Shown here in pieces: positions 54,081-63,800 of a stretch of DNA of 64,000 bases (within the stretch, counting starts at the first letter, position 1; each line of letters starts with the position of its first letter). A program made the translations under genes and the position numbers. The stretch spans positions 2,890,501-2,954,500 of the forward strand of contig NZ_CP121694.1 of assembly GCF_035573695.1 (NCBI RefSeq). Reading direction: 5' to 3'. The DNA comes from Metallumcola ferriviriculae (GTDB lineage Bacteria; Bacillota; JADQBR01). Under the pieces are notes generated by a model, which was not told the origin of the DNA, searched no databases, and worked only from the letters and a program-made list of their open reading frames with translations.

Positions 54081-55100
54081 TTGTTTAAGCCGAAAAGAAT
54101 CTTTTTCGAACAAGGTGCCCTGGAATATCCAATAGGTGAAAGACTATTTTCTTTATTTAAAAACAAAAACATTCCGGTGTCTATGCTCAAATCGCATAAT
54201 CGCGTGACAGGTATTCCGGGGAAAAATCCCCGTGAGGCGTATCTCGAAGGCAAAAAAACTATGGTAGTAGGGGTGCGGAAAAGTCTAGACTTTGCAACCT
54301 GCAAGCCCTCGGCCCACTTTCAACTGCCCTTGGTAACCAGCTGCATGGGAAAATGCCAGTATTGTTACTTAAACACTCAATTAGGCAAGAAACCCTATAT
54401 TCGGCTGTATGTAAACATAGAGGAAATTCTCGGCAAAGCAAAAGAATTGATTGAGGAGAGAAAGCCTGAGGTGACAGTATTTGAAGGCGCGGCCACTTCC
54501 GATCCGATACCCGTTGAACCATATACCGGCGCTCTACAGCAAGTAATCCAATTCTTTGCCCAAGAGCCCCTGGGAAGATTTCGATTTGTCACTAAATTTA
54601 CCGATGTGGACTCCCTGCTTACCAGCACCCATGAAAAGCACACCACCGTCCGTTTTAGTATCAACAGCCAGCCCATTATATCTACTTTTGAACAGGGCAC
54701 TCCCCGCTTAGAAGCCCGAATTGACGCCGCCAAAAAGGTCTATAGTGCCGGATATCCCCTGGGTTTTATCGTGGCACCAGTATTTCTCTATAAAAATTGG
54801 CAAACGGATTACCATACTATGCTGGAAAAACTATCCCAAGCTTTAGATAATACCGATGATAACCCGCCCCGCTTTGAAGTAATCAGTCATAGGTATACCC
54901 TGCGGGCGAAAAGCACTATCCTTGAAGTGTTTCCTGACACCAAGATTCCCATGAAGGAAGAAGATAGGCAGTTTAAATACGGTCAGTTCGGTTACGGCAA
55001 GTACCTTTACCCCAAAGAAAAAAGAAAACAGGTTATTGATTTCTTTACAACAGAAATCAATAACCTGTTTCCCAATGCAGCAATTGATTATATTATTTGA
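54081..55100 (+). CDS. splB: Spore photoproduct lyase
   Basis: A 339-residue radical SAM enzyme that repairs the thymine dimer (spore photoproduct) formed by UV in spore DNA. The cluster motif is CMGKCQYC (near 88-95; CxxxCxxC). Close matches to Bacillus SplB are RIFFEQGALEYPIG, HNRVTGIPGKNP, VGVRKSLDFATCKPSA and YPLGFIVAPVFLYKNW; the conserved substrate-radical-quenching Cys is usually near 141 in B. subtilis, where here the region reads FEGAATSD, so Ala replaces Cys. TTG 54081 has TAGGAG 8 bp upstream; GTG 54072 is the alternative. The last 75 bp contain a 19-bp perfect hairpin. It converges with the ECF operon, 11 bp away. Confidence 0.95.
   Translation: MFKPKRIFFEQGALEYPIGERLFSLFKNKNIPVSMLKSHNRVTGIPGKNPREAYLEGKKTMVVGVRKSLDFATCKPSAHFQLPLVTSCMGKCQYCYLNTQLGKKPYIRLYVNIEEILGKAKELIEERKPEVTVFEGAATSDPIPVEPYTGALQQVIQFFAQEPLGRFRFVTKFTDVDSLLTSTHEKHTTVRFSINSQPIISTFEQGTPRLEARIDAAKKVYSAGYPLGFIVAPVFLYKNWQTDYHTMLEKLSQALDNTDDNPPRFEVISHRYTLRAKSTILEVFPDTKIPMKEEDRQFKYGQFGYGKYLYPKEKRKQVIDFFTTEINNLFPNAAIDYII
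55026..55070 (-). terminator. Terminator of the convergent ECF operon, embedded in splB coding sequence
   Basis: Perfect 19-bp arms at 55026-55044 and 55052-55070 with a 7-nt loop. Read on the minus strand, the stem is followed by TCTTTTTTCTTT. It lies 42 bp after the stop of the S-component fusion gene, and inside the last codons of splB on the other strand. Confidence 0.75.
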
Positions 55101-55111
55101 TTACCGCAAAT

Positions 55112-57316
55112 CTATTCTAAAACCTTATCTCTCAATACTGCCACAGCGGCCGCGCATTGAGCCCGGGTGGCATCTTTCTTCGGGCTAAACCCGGGGTAGA
55201 GTAACCCTTCTTCTTCGGCTGCCTTGATATAACCACTGTACCAATAATCACCACTACTGCTTTGTGCCCGTGCCTCTAATCCTAAGGCCCGTACCAGCAT
55301 GGTGGCCACTTCCGCGCCAGTGATATTGTCACCCGGTGCAAAAATATCCTGGGCTTTTCCTTTGATTAATCCTTTATCAACGGCAGCCTTGACCACCGGA
55401 TTAGCCCAGTGCGAAGCAGTCAAGTCTTTAAATTTATATGTTTTACCTGCTGCCTCTTTAGCATAACCCAATCCGTAGACTAAGAACTTGGCAAACTCTG
55501 CCCGGGTCACCAGTTTTTCAGGTTTAAATGTACCATCAGGATAACCGTTAAGTGTCCCGTCTTTGACCAGCTGCTTAACCGCCGGATATGCCCAGTGACC
55601 CTCGTTAATGTCCGTAAATTTACTCAATAAAGATAACCGGCGCAGCCGCAGGTAAACAGAATCACCATTTAAATAGTCACTCAAGGCAATCAAAGCCTGT
55701 TTTGTAGCCATCATATCCGTACGTCCACCGGGTATGTGGGCAAAAGAGCCGTCCGCCAATTGATAATCGATTATGGCAGTGATAGGATTGCTGCCGTCCG
55801 CCTTGGTCCAGCGCGGCGCAGCCGGATCCATTCCCAGCGCCATCAATCCCTGCACCACACTGGCGGTAGATTCCAGGTTTTCTGTGCCCCAATTAGCAAA
55901 ACCACCGTTAGCAAGCTGCTCTTCTTCAAGATATGTCAGCGCCTTTTTAACTTTCTCACTGTCCTCGTCTTCGCCTAACAATGCCATCGCAACTAAGCTC
56001 AGGCCGGTCATATCCGACTCAGACTGTTTAACCGTGCTATCAAAATGAAAACCACCATCGGCATGCTGTCTATCTTTGAGCCACTGCAGGGCCGCCCGCT
56101 TATCAGGGATATCTTCACCGGCAGCCAAGAGGGAGATAATGCCCCATACGTGGGCATTAACCAGATACTCGCCGCCCTGGGTAATAGTATCAGCAAATTT
56201 ACCGTCTTTAAGCTGAGTGGACCTGATCTCCCCAACCAAGTCATGACCGGCAAAATCCGTCGGGTCACCACCGGCGGCAAGAACACCTAACAGTGTACGC
56301 TGATAATCAGTGTTCTTCTCATCGTTAAAGGTATTGCCTGCTTTGACCTGTTGAGCTCGCCAGGAAAGCGGTGTATTAATGCCTTGCCGCCACCTATCGC
56401 TGTTCAAATCTTCCCCCGCGGCAAAGAGTCCTACGGCCCCCCAATCCAGTACCCCTTGAAAATCCTTTGCCCGATAATAGCCATGTAAAAAGGAAACCGC
56501 TTCCTCTTGGGCAGTGGCAGCTCCATTATCACCCGCTGCTGCAGGCAAAGGAACTGCAATTATCGTCGCAAGTAAAAAGAAAACTATTAAGAATTTGCTA
56601 AACCGTACCACTGAATCCCCTCCCACATTCTCCACATTATCATCCAAATATATCACCCGAAATTTGCGGTCAAAACGCCGCAGTATCTTTACCAAATCCG
56701 CACCAAACAAGCGCATAAATAAGACGTTGCTGACAGCGTGCATGGTATCCGGCCAAAAGCTGGTGATGTTGGTGGCCATAAATGACTGCCAGGTCAGGGG
56801 ATAGACAAAAGCCAGCCAGTTCCACAAATTCATAAACCAACCGAATAAATACCCCCAAACAAAAGCAGATACCATCAACAAACCCTTAGCCCAGGACTTA
56901 TCTTGGTACCGCCCCAATAGGCCGCCGGTCACGCCAACCAATCCCCAGGCCAACATCTGCCACGGTGTCCACGGCCCTTGGCCCAAAAACATGTTAGATG
57001 CAAGTGCTGCCGTAGCCCCGACCACAAACCCGGATTCCGCCCCAAATACAAGACCGGTAATCATTACTAAAAAAGTAGTTGGCTGCACACTGGGAATAGC
57101 TGCAAAAGGTATTCTTCCAGCAGCCGCCAGGGCAGCTAATGTGGCCACCAATGCTAATTGTCGGGCATCAGTGTCACCCTGCTCATAGCGAAAGAAAAAG
57201 TATGCCAAAATCGGGATTAGAATAAATAAAGATAGTAATCCCCAATTTGCTGCCCTGTAAGCGGACCATGCACCAGCGATGCCTATGGTAAGGATGACAC
57301 TAAAAATTTTGGGCAT
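55112..57316 (-). CDS. ECF transporter S component fused to alpha/alpha repeat and SLH domains
   Basis: About 734 residues in three parts. Residues 1-235 form an ECF S component with about six membrane helices (AALAAAGRIPFAAIPSVQPTT, LVFGAESGFVVGATAALASN, GPWTPWQMLAWGLVGVTGGLLGR). Residues 242-262 are a further membrane helix (FLIVFFLLATIIAVPLPAA), so what follows is outside the cell. Residues 265-550 are prenyltransferase/squalene-cyclase-like alpha/alpha repeats with QxADGGF and LADGSF motifs, as in terpene cyclases and transcobalamin alpha domains. Residues 555-734 hold three SLH motifs (FTDINEGHWAYPAV, FKDLTASHWANPVV, and a third ending ATRAQCAAAVAVL), for binding the cell wall polymer. 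ATG 57316 has GGGGGTG upstream and overlaps the EcfA gene by 17 bp. Substrate unknown; an extraordinary fusion that could be an artefact only if a frame error existed, which I do not see. Confidence 0.85.
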   Translation of the reverse strand: MPKIFSVILTIGIAGAWSAYRAANWGLLSLFILIPILAYFFFRYEQGDTDARQLALVATLAALAAAGRIPFAAIPSVQPTTFLVMITGLVFGAESGFVVGATAALASNMFLGQGPWTPWQMLAWGLVGVTGGLLGRYQDKSWAKGLLMVSAFVWGYLFGWFMNLWNWLAFVYPLTWQSFMATNITSFWPDTMHAVSNVLFMRLFGADLVKILRRFDRKFRVIYLDDNVENVGGDSVVRFSKFLIVFFLLATIIAVPLPAAAGDNGAATAQEEAVSFLHGYYRAKDFQGVLDWGAVGLFAAGEDLNSDRWRQGINTPLSWRAQQVKAGNTFNDEKNTDYQRTLLGVLAAGGDPTDFAGHDLVGEIRSTQLKDGKFADTITQGGEYLVNAHVWGIISLLAAGEDIPDKRAALQWLKDRQHADGGFHFDSTVKQSESDMTGLSLVAMALLGEDEDSEKVKKALTYLEEEQLANGGFANWGTENLESTASVVQGLMALGMDPAAPRWTKADGSNPITAIIDYQLADGSFAHIPGGRTDMMATKQALIALSDYLNGDSVYLRLRRLSLLSKFTDINEGHWAYPAVKQLVKDGTLNGYPDGTFKPEKLVTRAEFAKFLVYGLGYAKEAAGKTYKFKDLTASHWANPVVKAAVDKGLIKGKAQDIFAPGDNITGAEVATMLVRALGLEARAQSSSGDYWYSGYIKAAEEEGLLYPGFSPKKDATRAQCAAAVAVLRDKVLE

Positions 57317-58943
57317 TGCCGACACCCCCTGTCACTGTCATGGCATCTTCAAAGGTTAGCACACCGCAGCTGTTAAAAGCCCTGCTCAGTTGTGGTGTAT
57401 ACTGATGGTCACTGCCTAATACCTGATACCGATCGCCATCAGCGATAATGGCTCCGTCTTCCAAAATAATTACCCTGCTGCCAAACTTTGCAACAAACTC
57501 TACATCGTGGGTAACCATCATAATAGCGATTCCCTGCTGCTGCAGTCGGGCGATTAAATGGCCCAACTCTTGCTTCAGCGCCATATCTAACCCACGAGTA
57601 GGTTCATCTAAGAGCAACAATCGCGGTTCACTAACTAATACCGACGCCAGTGCTACCCGCTGCCGCTGGCCGCCACTCAAATCCCGTGGATAGCGATGAC
57701 GAACCTCCCATAACCCCAACTGCCTCAGAGTGCGCTCCACTTGGCCATTGTCGGGGAGCTTCATGTTAGTCAGGGTAAATAAAAGCTCCTCTGTGACAGT
57801 ATCCCGAAAGAGATAATCATTGGGATTCTGGGATAAATAGCCGACACTTCCCACCAATGCCCCGGCACACCCGTTTTCCACCGGCACACCGCAGACAGAA
57901 AGAGTACCTTGATAATGGGGCATAAATCCACACATGGTTTTAAGCAGGGTGCTTTTTCCCGCTCCGTTCGCGCCAAGCACCGATACAAACTCACCGGCAG
58001 ACAGCCCAAGCTTTATTTCCTTAATGACGGGCTCTTCTTTGACATAACCTGCAGCCAAACTTTTAGCCCGAACCAGTAAGTCTTCTTCATCTGCACTAAT
58101 GAAGCCCTTTTGACTGGTGAAACTTTTTGGCAGACGTTGGCTGATGTCTAACTTTACCCGAGCGGGGTCCATGGGGACCCTGCCTCTGTTGATGGTGGCA
58201 AAATACTTATAAAAATCCGGGATAAGAACATCATGCTGCACGGCCCAATGTAAAAACTGCTGCACCCCTCCATCAAAGCGTGGGCAGCCATCATGGAAAT
58301 GAACAACTCGCTCTACAAAAGGCAGCACCCGCTCCAAACGCTGTTCCGCAATTACCACAGTCACTCCCTGTTGTTTGCTTAGCCGCCGTACCAAAGACAT
58401 GAATTCAGCGGCAGCCTGTGGGTCCAACTGCGAGGTCGGTTCATCAAGTAACAAAAGCTTAGGACGGACAGCCATGACAGCGGCCAGGACTACTTTTTGT
58501 TTCTGGCCGCCGGAAAGCTGCTGCAGCGGAATATTTAATAAAGGAGACAAATCAAAATAACCCATTATTTCATCCAGGCGATTTCCCATTTCCGCAGGCG
58601 AGCAGCCGATATTTTCCATACCAAAAACCAGTTCCCGCTCTAGGCCGGTCATTAGCAGCTGTTTTTCCGGGTCTTGAAAGACAATTCCTATTTCCCGAGC
58701 CAGTTCCGGCCCTGCTAAGTTCCGCATGTCCTGGCCCATATACAAATATTTCCCCGCCAAGGTACCGCCGTAAAATTCCGGTGCCAAGCCGGCAAGCAGG
58801 CGCAGCAAAGTTGATTTACCGCTCCCAGACGGCCCGGCAAGCAGTGCCGTCTCACCCCGCTCGAGTGAAAAATCGCAGTCCTTGAGGGCAGTTTCCCCCG
58901 TGGGGTAGGTGTAAGTTATTTTTTTTACTTCGCATACCGCCAT
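57300..58943 (-). CDS. ecfA: Energy-coupling factor transporter ATPase, fused EcfA-EcfA'
   Basis: About 547 residues with two complete ABC ATPase domains in one chain. Domain 1 (about 1-245) has [34 protein letters not shown] and LLLLDEPTSQLDP. Domain 2 (about 300-530) has GANGAGKSTLLKTMCGF, LSGGQRQRVALASVLV and LLLLDEPTRGLDM. These correspond to the EcfA1/EcfA2 pair that drives ECF vitamin importers. ATG 58943 has GGGGGTGG upstream and overlaps ecfT by 19 bp; ATG 58958 is an alternative. Its partner T and S components are encoded on either side. Confidence 0.94.
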   Translation of the reverse strand: MAVCEVKKITYTYPTGETALKDCDFSLERGETALLAGPSGSGKSTLLRLLAGLAPEFYGGTLAGKYLYMGQDMRNLAGPELAREIGIVFQDPEKQLLMTGLERELVFGMENIGCSPAEMGNRLDEIMGYFDLSPLLNIPLQQLSGGQKQKVVLAAVMAVRPKLLLLDEPTSQLDPQAAAEFMSLVRRLSKQQGVTVVIAEQRLERVLPFVERVVHFHDGCPRFDGGVQQFLHWAVQHDVLIPDFYKYFATINRGRVPMDPARVKLDISQRLPKSFTSQKGFISADEEDLLVRAKSLAAGYVKEEPVIKEIKLGLSAGEFVSVLGANGAGKSTLLKTMCGFMPHYQGTLSVCGVPVENGCAGALVGSVGYLSQNPNDYLFRDTVTEELLFTLTNMKLPDNGQVERTLRQLGLWEVRHRYPRDLSGGQRQRVALASVLVSEPRLLLLDEPTRGLDMALKQELGHLIARLQQQGIAIMMVTHDVEFVAKFGSRVIILEDGAIIADGDRYQVLGSDHQYTPQLSRAFNSCGVLTFEDAMTVTGGVGNAQNF

Positions 58944-59836
58944 CGCTTCCACCCCCAATCCAACAAAACAGGTAAAATAATCAAAATTAGCATCCAGGTA
59001 AATAGGTACAACTGTTGTCCTTTTAAGCCAATATTGCTCATCCGGGGAAAATAGGACATGCGCACGATAGATCCAAATACAAACGTTGCTATTATGAGCA
59101 CTAATAAGTAAAAGCTCGCTATCATATCCAAAGCCCCGAAACTATCCGGATTATAGGAGCTGCGCCTACCCTGCCCGTAACCCCTGGCACGCAGGGCCTC
59201 AGCGGCATCTAAACTGTTCTCCAATGACGATAGAACTAACACCTTTAGCAGTGGCAGCCGTATGCGAATCTTCTCTATTAACCCTCCCTGCTCTAGATTG
59301 ACACCGCGGAGCTGCTGCACTCTGATGATTTCCTCCATCTCTCCCTTAAAGCTTGGTATCAACCGTACCGTCAATGCTAATGTCAGTCCCGATTTTGGCA
59401 TAATCCTAGAAAGCAGTACCATTAGGCGATCAGGACCCACCAGTAGGTTAAAAAGAGCAAACAGCAAAATAACAGCTGCAATTCGCAGTGCCATCACTCC
59501 GCCAAAAGCCACTGCTTCCAATGTCACTCTAAACCCCTCGATAATCGGCCAGCGGGGCGCCCGCCACAGCACCGTAGAACCGCTCCTGTTTACCAAGGAA
59601 TTGATTATTACAATCATAACCATCATAAAGGCGGCCATCCTGCCATAACCTAACAGCGACTGCAGCCCACCATTAATTACCAGAAAGGCAGCGGTGGCTG
59701 CAAGAAAAGCTAGCAGCAAGAGTGGATGGTCCAGGGAAAGAACCAATGCCACTTGTGCCAATATCAGGCATAATAAAGTAGCAGGATTAAGTTTAGTCAA
59801 TAGCCCTTTCCCTTTCCCTTCCATTAAATGAATCAC
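58925..59836 (-). CDS. ecfT: Energy-coupling factor transporter transmembrane protein EcfT
   Basis: A 303-residue membrane protein with about six hydrophobic segments. The T-component signature is visible: LTVRLIPSFKGEMEEIIRVQQLRGVN (near 147-172) and SLENSLDAAEALRARGYGQGRRSSY (near 203-227), which has the Ala-Arg-Gly motif that couples to the ATPases. The gene starts 6 bp after the lipoprotein gene; ATG 59836 or the fifth codon ATG are both possible. Belongs to the same transcript as the S-component fusion, so this is a dedicated ECF module (group I-like layout) rather than a shared one. Confidence 0.92.
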   Translation of the reverse strand: MIHLMEGKGKGLLTKLNPATLLCLILAQVALVLSLDHPLLLLAFLAATAAFLVINGGLQSLLGYGRMAAFMMVMIVIINSLVNRSGSTVLWRAPRWPIIEGFRVTLEAVAFGGVMALRIAAVILLFALFNLLVGPDRLMVLLSRIMPKSGLTLALTVRLIPSFKGEMEEIIRVQQLRGVNLEQGGLIEKIRIRLPLLKVLVLSSLENSLDAAEALRARGYGQGRRSSYNPDSFGALDMIASFYLLVLIIATFVFGSIVRMSYFPRMSNIGLKGQQLYLFTWMLILIILPVLLDWGWKRWRYAK

Positions 59837-59842
59837 CTCGAT

Positions 59843-60811
59843 CTATTCACCTATCGGCACCGGCAACAATTTATCAGCAGTCACTATTAGTCCTGTCCGA
59901 AATTTCAGGCGTTCCGGTTCTTCAGTCATCAATCGAACAGCACGTTCCAATCCTTCCTGGTCAACGCCTATCACCATCCACAACGGGGTCTGATCCCCCT
60001 GTCCCGTGCCTGTGGCAATAATTGCCGCGCTGCCGGAACCATAGACCTTTCTTTCCGTACGATCCAGTCCCATTGCCACCAAACCGTCAGGCACGGGCTT
60101 CACAAACATACCAGTTCGATCCAAATTTTTAACCAGATCATTCATGGACGGCAGCAATGCTAATTGCGACCATGTACCCATTACCAGAGTAGGGCGTTCC
60201 CTGTCTAAAATATGACTGTCATCCACTGGAACTAAATCTACCTTTGCCCCCTGGTTTCCAAAATAACCAGCCAGTTTTAGAGCCAAAACTTTGGTATCGC
60301 CATTATGCATAATAAGCCAGGGCATATCAGCTTCCTCTTCGCCAAATCCGGAGGTAAAAGGTTTGGGATAAGCCCCGATCACTGCCGGCATGTAGGTAAG
60401 ATGCTGCCAGTCATGATAATCCCACCAGATATTGTCACCGGGCTTAGGATAATAAGAAGCACCGCCAACATTACTCTGAATGCCGTTTAACCAAAAAAAC
60501 CAGTCATTTTTACGACGGCCGGCACCGCCAACATTGCTATATGCGGACTGTAGACCATTAATAGCGTTGACAAAGCCACCACCATATTCTGTTTCCACAT
60601 CTACATGACGTGCGAGTACATCAAGGACTGTATCATCTTCTTCCAGCGGCACTTTTTCTTGAAAAAGCACTTCGCTGCCAAAATCCTCAGTTACCCACAA
60701 GGTCACTTCCGCTTTCTGCGGATTGCCCGCATCCATGTTGTCAGGGTTGGCGGCGCAGCCTGACACCGCTAGAACAAGTATCAGGCTTACCGCTAAGATA
60801 ACTTTTCTCAA
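59843..60811 (-). CDS. DUF4430 (transcobalamin-like beta domain) lipoprotein
   Basis: A 322-residue lipoprotein. The signal peptide ends in the lipobox VSGC (Cys19). Residues 35-140 form a DUF4430-type domain: VTLWVTEDFGSEVLFQEKVPLEEDDTVLDVLARHVDVETEYGGGFVNAINGLQ then NDWFFWLNGIQSNVGGASYYPKPGDNIWWDYHDW, where the W-rich stretch and G-x-x-x-x-Y motif are diagnostic. DUF4430 is related to the C-terminal beta domain of transcobalamin and intrinsic factor. The C-terminal half (about 160-322, e.g. LVMGTWSQLALLPSMND and PLWMVIGVDQEGLERAVRLM) is unrecognised and alpha/beta-like. It lies between the giant SLH gene (17 bp upstream) and ecfT (6 bp downstream), fitting a surface capture or hand-off component. 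Confidence 0.85.
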   Translation of the reverse strand: MRKVILAVSLILVLAVSGCAANPDNMDAGNPQKAEVTLWVTEDFGSEVLFQEKVPLEEDDTVLDVLARHVDVETEYGGGFVNAINGLQSAYSNVGGAGRRKNDWFFWLNGIQSNVGGASYYPKPGDNIWWDYHDWQHLTYMPAVIGAYPKPFTSGFGEEEADMPWLIMHNGDTKVLALKLAGYFGNQGAKVDLVPVDDSHILDRERPTLVMGTWSQLALLPSMNDLVKNLDRTGMFVKPVPDGLVAMGLDRTERKVYGSGSAAIIATGTGQGDQTPLWMVIGVDQEGLERAVRLMTEEPERLKFRTGLIVTADKLLPVPIGE

Positions 60812-60828
60812 GGGTTTCCCTCCAGTTA

Positions 60829-63800
60829 TTACTCTATGTTGTTAACTGCCCGCCAGATAATCACCGCTGCCTGGGCGCGGGTGGCAGTGCCCAGCGGGGC
60901 AAATCGGCCATTTCCTACACCGTTTACCAAACCTGTATCCACTGCGGCATTTACCGCTGGCGCCGCCCAAGTCTGAACCTTTGTCTTGTCGGCAAACTCC
61001 AATGCATCCGCAGTAACCGTTTCATCTACACTTAGCTCAACGGCTCGCACCACCATGGCAGTCATCTCCTGCCGGTTAAGGACCGCATTGGGCTTAAAGG
61101 AATTATCTTCGTATCCGGTAACCAGTTCCTGTCGGAATGCCGCCCCAACAAAAGGAGCATACCAGCTTCCCGCCTCTACATCCTCGAAGACAATATCTGC
61201 CGTTTCATCGGTCTCTATCTCTAGGGCGCCAACCAACATTTTGATAAACTCTGCTCTGGTCACCGCCTTATTAGGTGCAAATAACCCTTCTCCCACGCCG
61301 TTAAGCACACCCTTGGCGGCTAACTCCTCTACTGCTTCGTATGCCCATGGATATTTCTCCTGGCTAAAATCCTCAAACCGCCCACTCTTTTCCTTAATCA
61401 CTGCAAACTTAGTGAAGTGATTTACAAGTCCTGTAACTTCACCGTTGGCTACATCCACCACAGTAGGAACCGGCTGCCATTTGTTATTTTCTTCGTCATA
61501 CCAAGCCAGGCGCACCTGGCGGGCATTGTTACCGTCAAACACCGTCTTAAGCCGAAGCTGTACCGGCTTTTTAAAGACGGTCCCATCTGGGCCAAAATTA
61601 TAAACACTGGTTAAGCGGTTTACACTATCTTCGTCGTCAAAGTTTGCCTGTTCCCGAACCGTAAGGGAAGTCCTTTCCGCCAAGGCCCCGGCGGGAAGCG
61701 CCAAGTTCACCTCTTCGTTGTCATCACTAATAATTGTATCTTCATCAGTTTCCACCATCCCGTCAACATCTACCTCATTATCTTCTAATAACTGCTGCCA
61801 GTATTCGATTTCGTCTTGGGTCATGGCGTCACTCTCACCTAGTACCAAGGCGCTGCCCGGTTTTCCGACTAACTGGGCCAATTTTTCCTTGGCTTCCTGG
61901 CGGATCGCCTCCCGTACCTCTTGTAGTTGTTCAGATATTTCCGGTTGAATAATATCATCAAATTGGCGGCCCGGGTTATCGTCAGTGCTGTTTTCTGCAA
62001 AAAACCAAATTATTTCATCTTCATCCTCAATGGTCCAAGAGCCGGCACCGACGTTCGCCGGTACATAGCCATTGACAGAATACTTCCAACCGCCTGTCCC
62101 TGAGATGGTTTCCTCGACTCCTTCGATGGAGGAAACATAGCTACCGCCAAACCCCGTCTCCACATCAAGCCCTAATCCCATTAACGCATCCATAACCGTG
62201 GATCCTGCCGGAAGCTGCAGCTGGTCCTCAACTACTGGCGAAATGTCCTGAACTTCGATGTTTACGCTAATTGTGTTGTCGTCTGAGTTGGACGGAGGCT
62301 CAGGGTCGTCCGGGGAATTAGTAATTATGCCTGATAATGCCGGCATAACCCTGCCATAATGGACCTGAGTCGGATATTCCTCGGTAAAGCTTGCTAAAGC
62401 CAACAGGGTATCCCACGTGGTATAGGCTTCTACCCCCATCGACTTAAAGGCCCCGGTTGCTGGGTTTTGATTCTTTAACAGTGCCGTAACTAAATTCCCC
62501 TCAGCTTTTTGCCAAATGCCCATCGTGGGGTTTATGCCCAGTTTGGATAAGGTCAGTACTACCTGGGCGGTGGAATCATAGTTTGCACCGTACATATCTG
62601 CAATAGCACCGCTGTCGTCCTGTTTTCCATTAAACGCGGCTATTGTTTCCTGGGCGATCGTGTCCCCGGAATCTACACTTAATGCATTGAAAGCTCTCAA
62701 TATCATCGCACTAGTATCTATATCCTGGTAAACTACCTCATTACCATCATAACCCGTGTAACTAGCCGTCCATAGTCCTCCGTCACGGTCTAAATTTTTA
62801 AAATAACTTTCTGCCGCCTGGGGATATGTCACAGCTTCTCCTGCCTCGACAACAGCTATCACTGCCTGAGCATTATCTGCCGTTGATTTAGCCCCGTCAA
62901 ATTCGCCGCTGCTTTGCTGTCTCCCTTTCAAGTCAGCTGCTAAGTTTTGACCATTAAAGTCCGAAGCATCCATTCCTAAAGCATTTAAAATATTAATCGC
63001 TGTAATTAACTTCTGCGTGTCGCTAAAATCAAATCCGGCCAGATAATCTAAATAGGTATCGCCGCCATTTGACAAATTTACCAGATCAACCCCGGATGCC
63101 GCCAATGCGTAGGCCACCTGGTCATCCACGCCAAGTGAACCGTCCCAGCCGCTGTAAGCGAATGACCCGTCTGACTGCTGCAGGTCTGTTAAATAACTTT
63201 CTGCCTGGGTCATAACCGGCCCTACCTTATCTACATTGGCCAAAGCCAACAGGGTATCCCACGTGGTATAGGCTTCTACCCCCATCGACTTAAAGGCCCC
63301 GGTTGCTGGGTTTTGATTCTTTAACAGTGCCGTAACTAAATTCCCCTCAGCTTTTTGCCAAATGCCCATCGTGGGGTTTATGCCCAGTTTGGATAAGGTC
63401 AGTACTACCTGGGCGGTGGAATCATAGTTTGCACCGTACATATCTGCAATAGCACCGCTGTCGTCCTGTTTTCCATTAAACGCGGCTATTGTTTCCTGGG
63501 CGATCGTGTCCCCGGAATCTACACTTAATGCATTGAAAGCTCTCAATATCATCGCACTAGTATCTATATCCTGGTAAACTACCTCATTACCATCATAACC
63601 CGTGTAACTAGCCGTCCATAGTCCTCCGTCACGGTCTAAATTTTTAAAATAACTTTCTGCCGCCTGGGGATATGTCACAGCTTCTCCTGCCTCGACAACA
63701 GCTATCACTGCCTGAGCATTATCTGCCGTTGATTTAGCCCCGTCAAATTCGCCGCTGCTTTGCTGTCTCCCTTTCAAGTCAGCTGCTAAGTTTTGACCAT

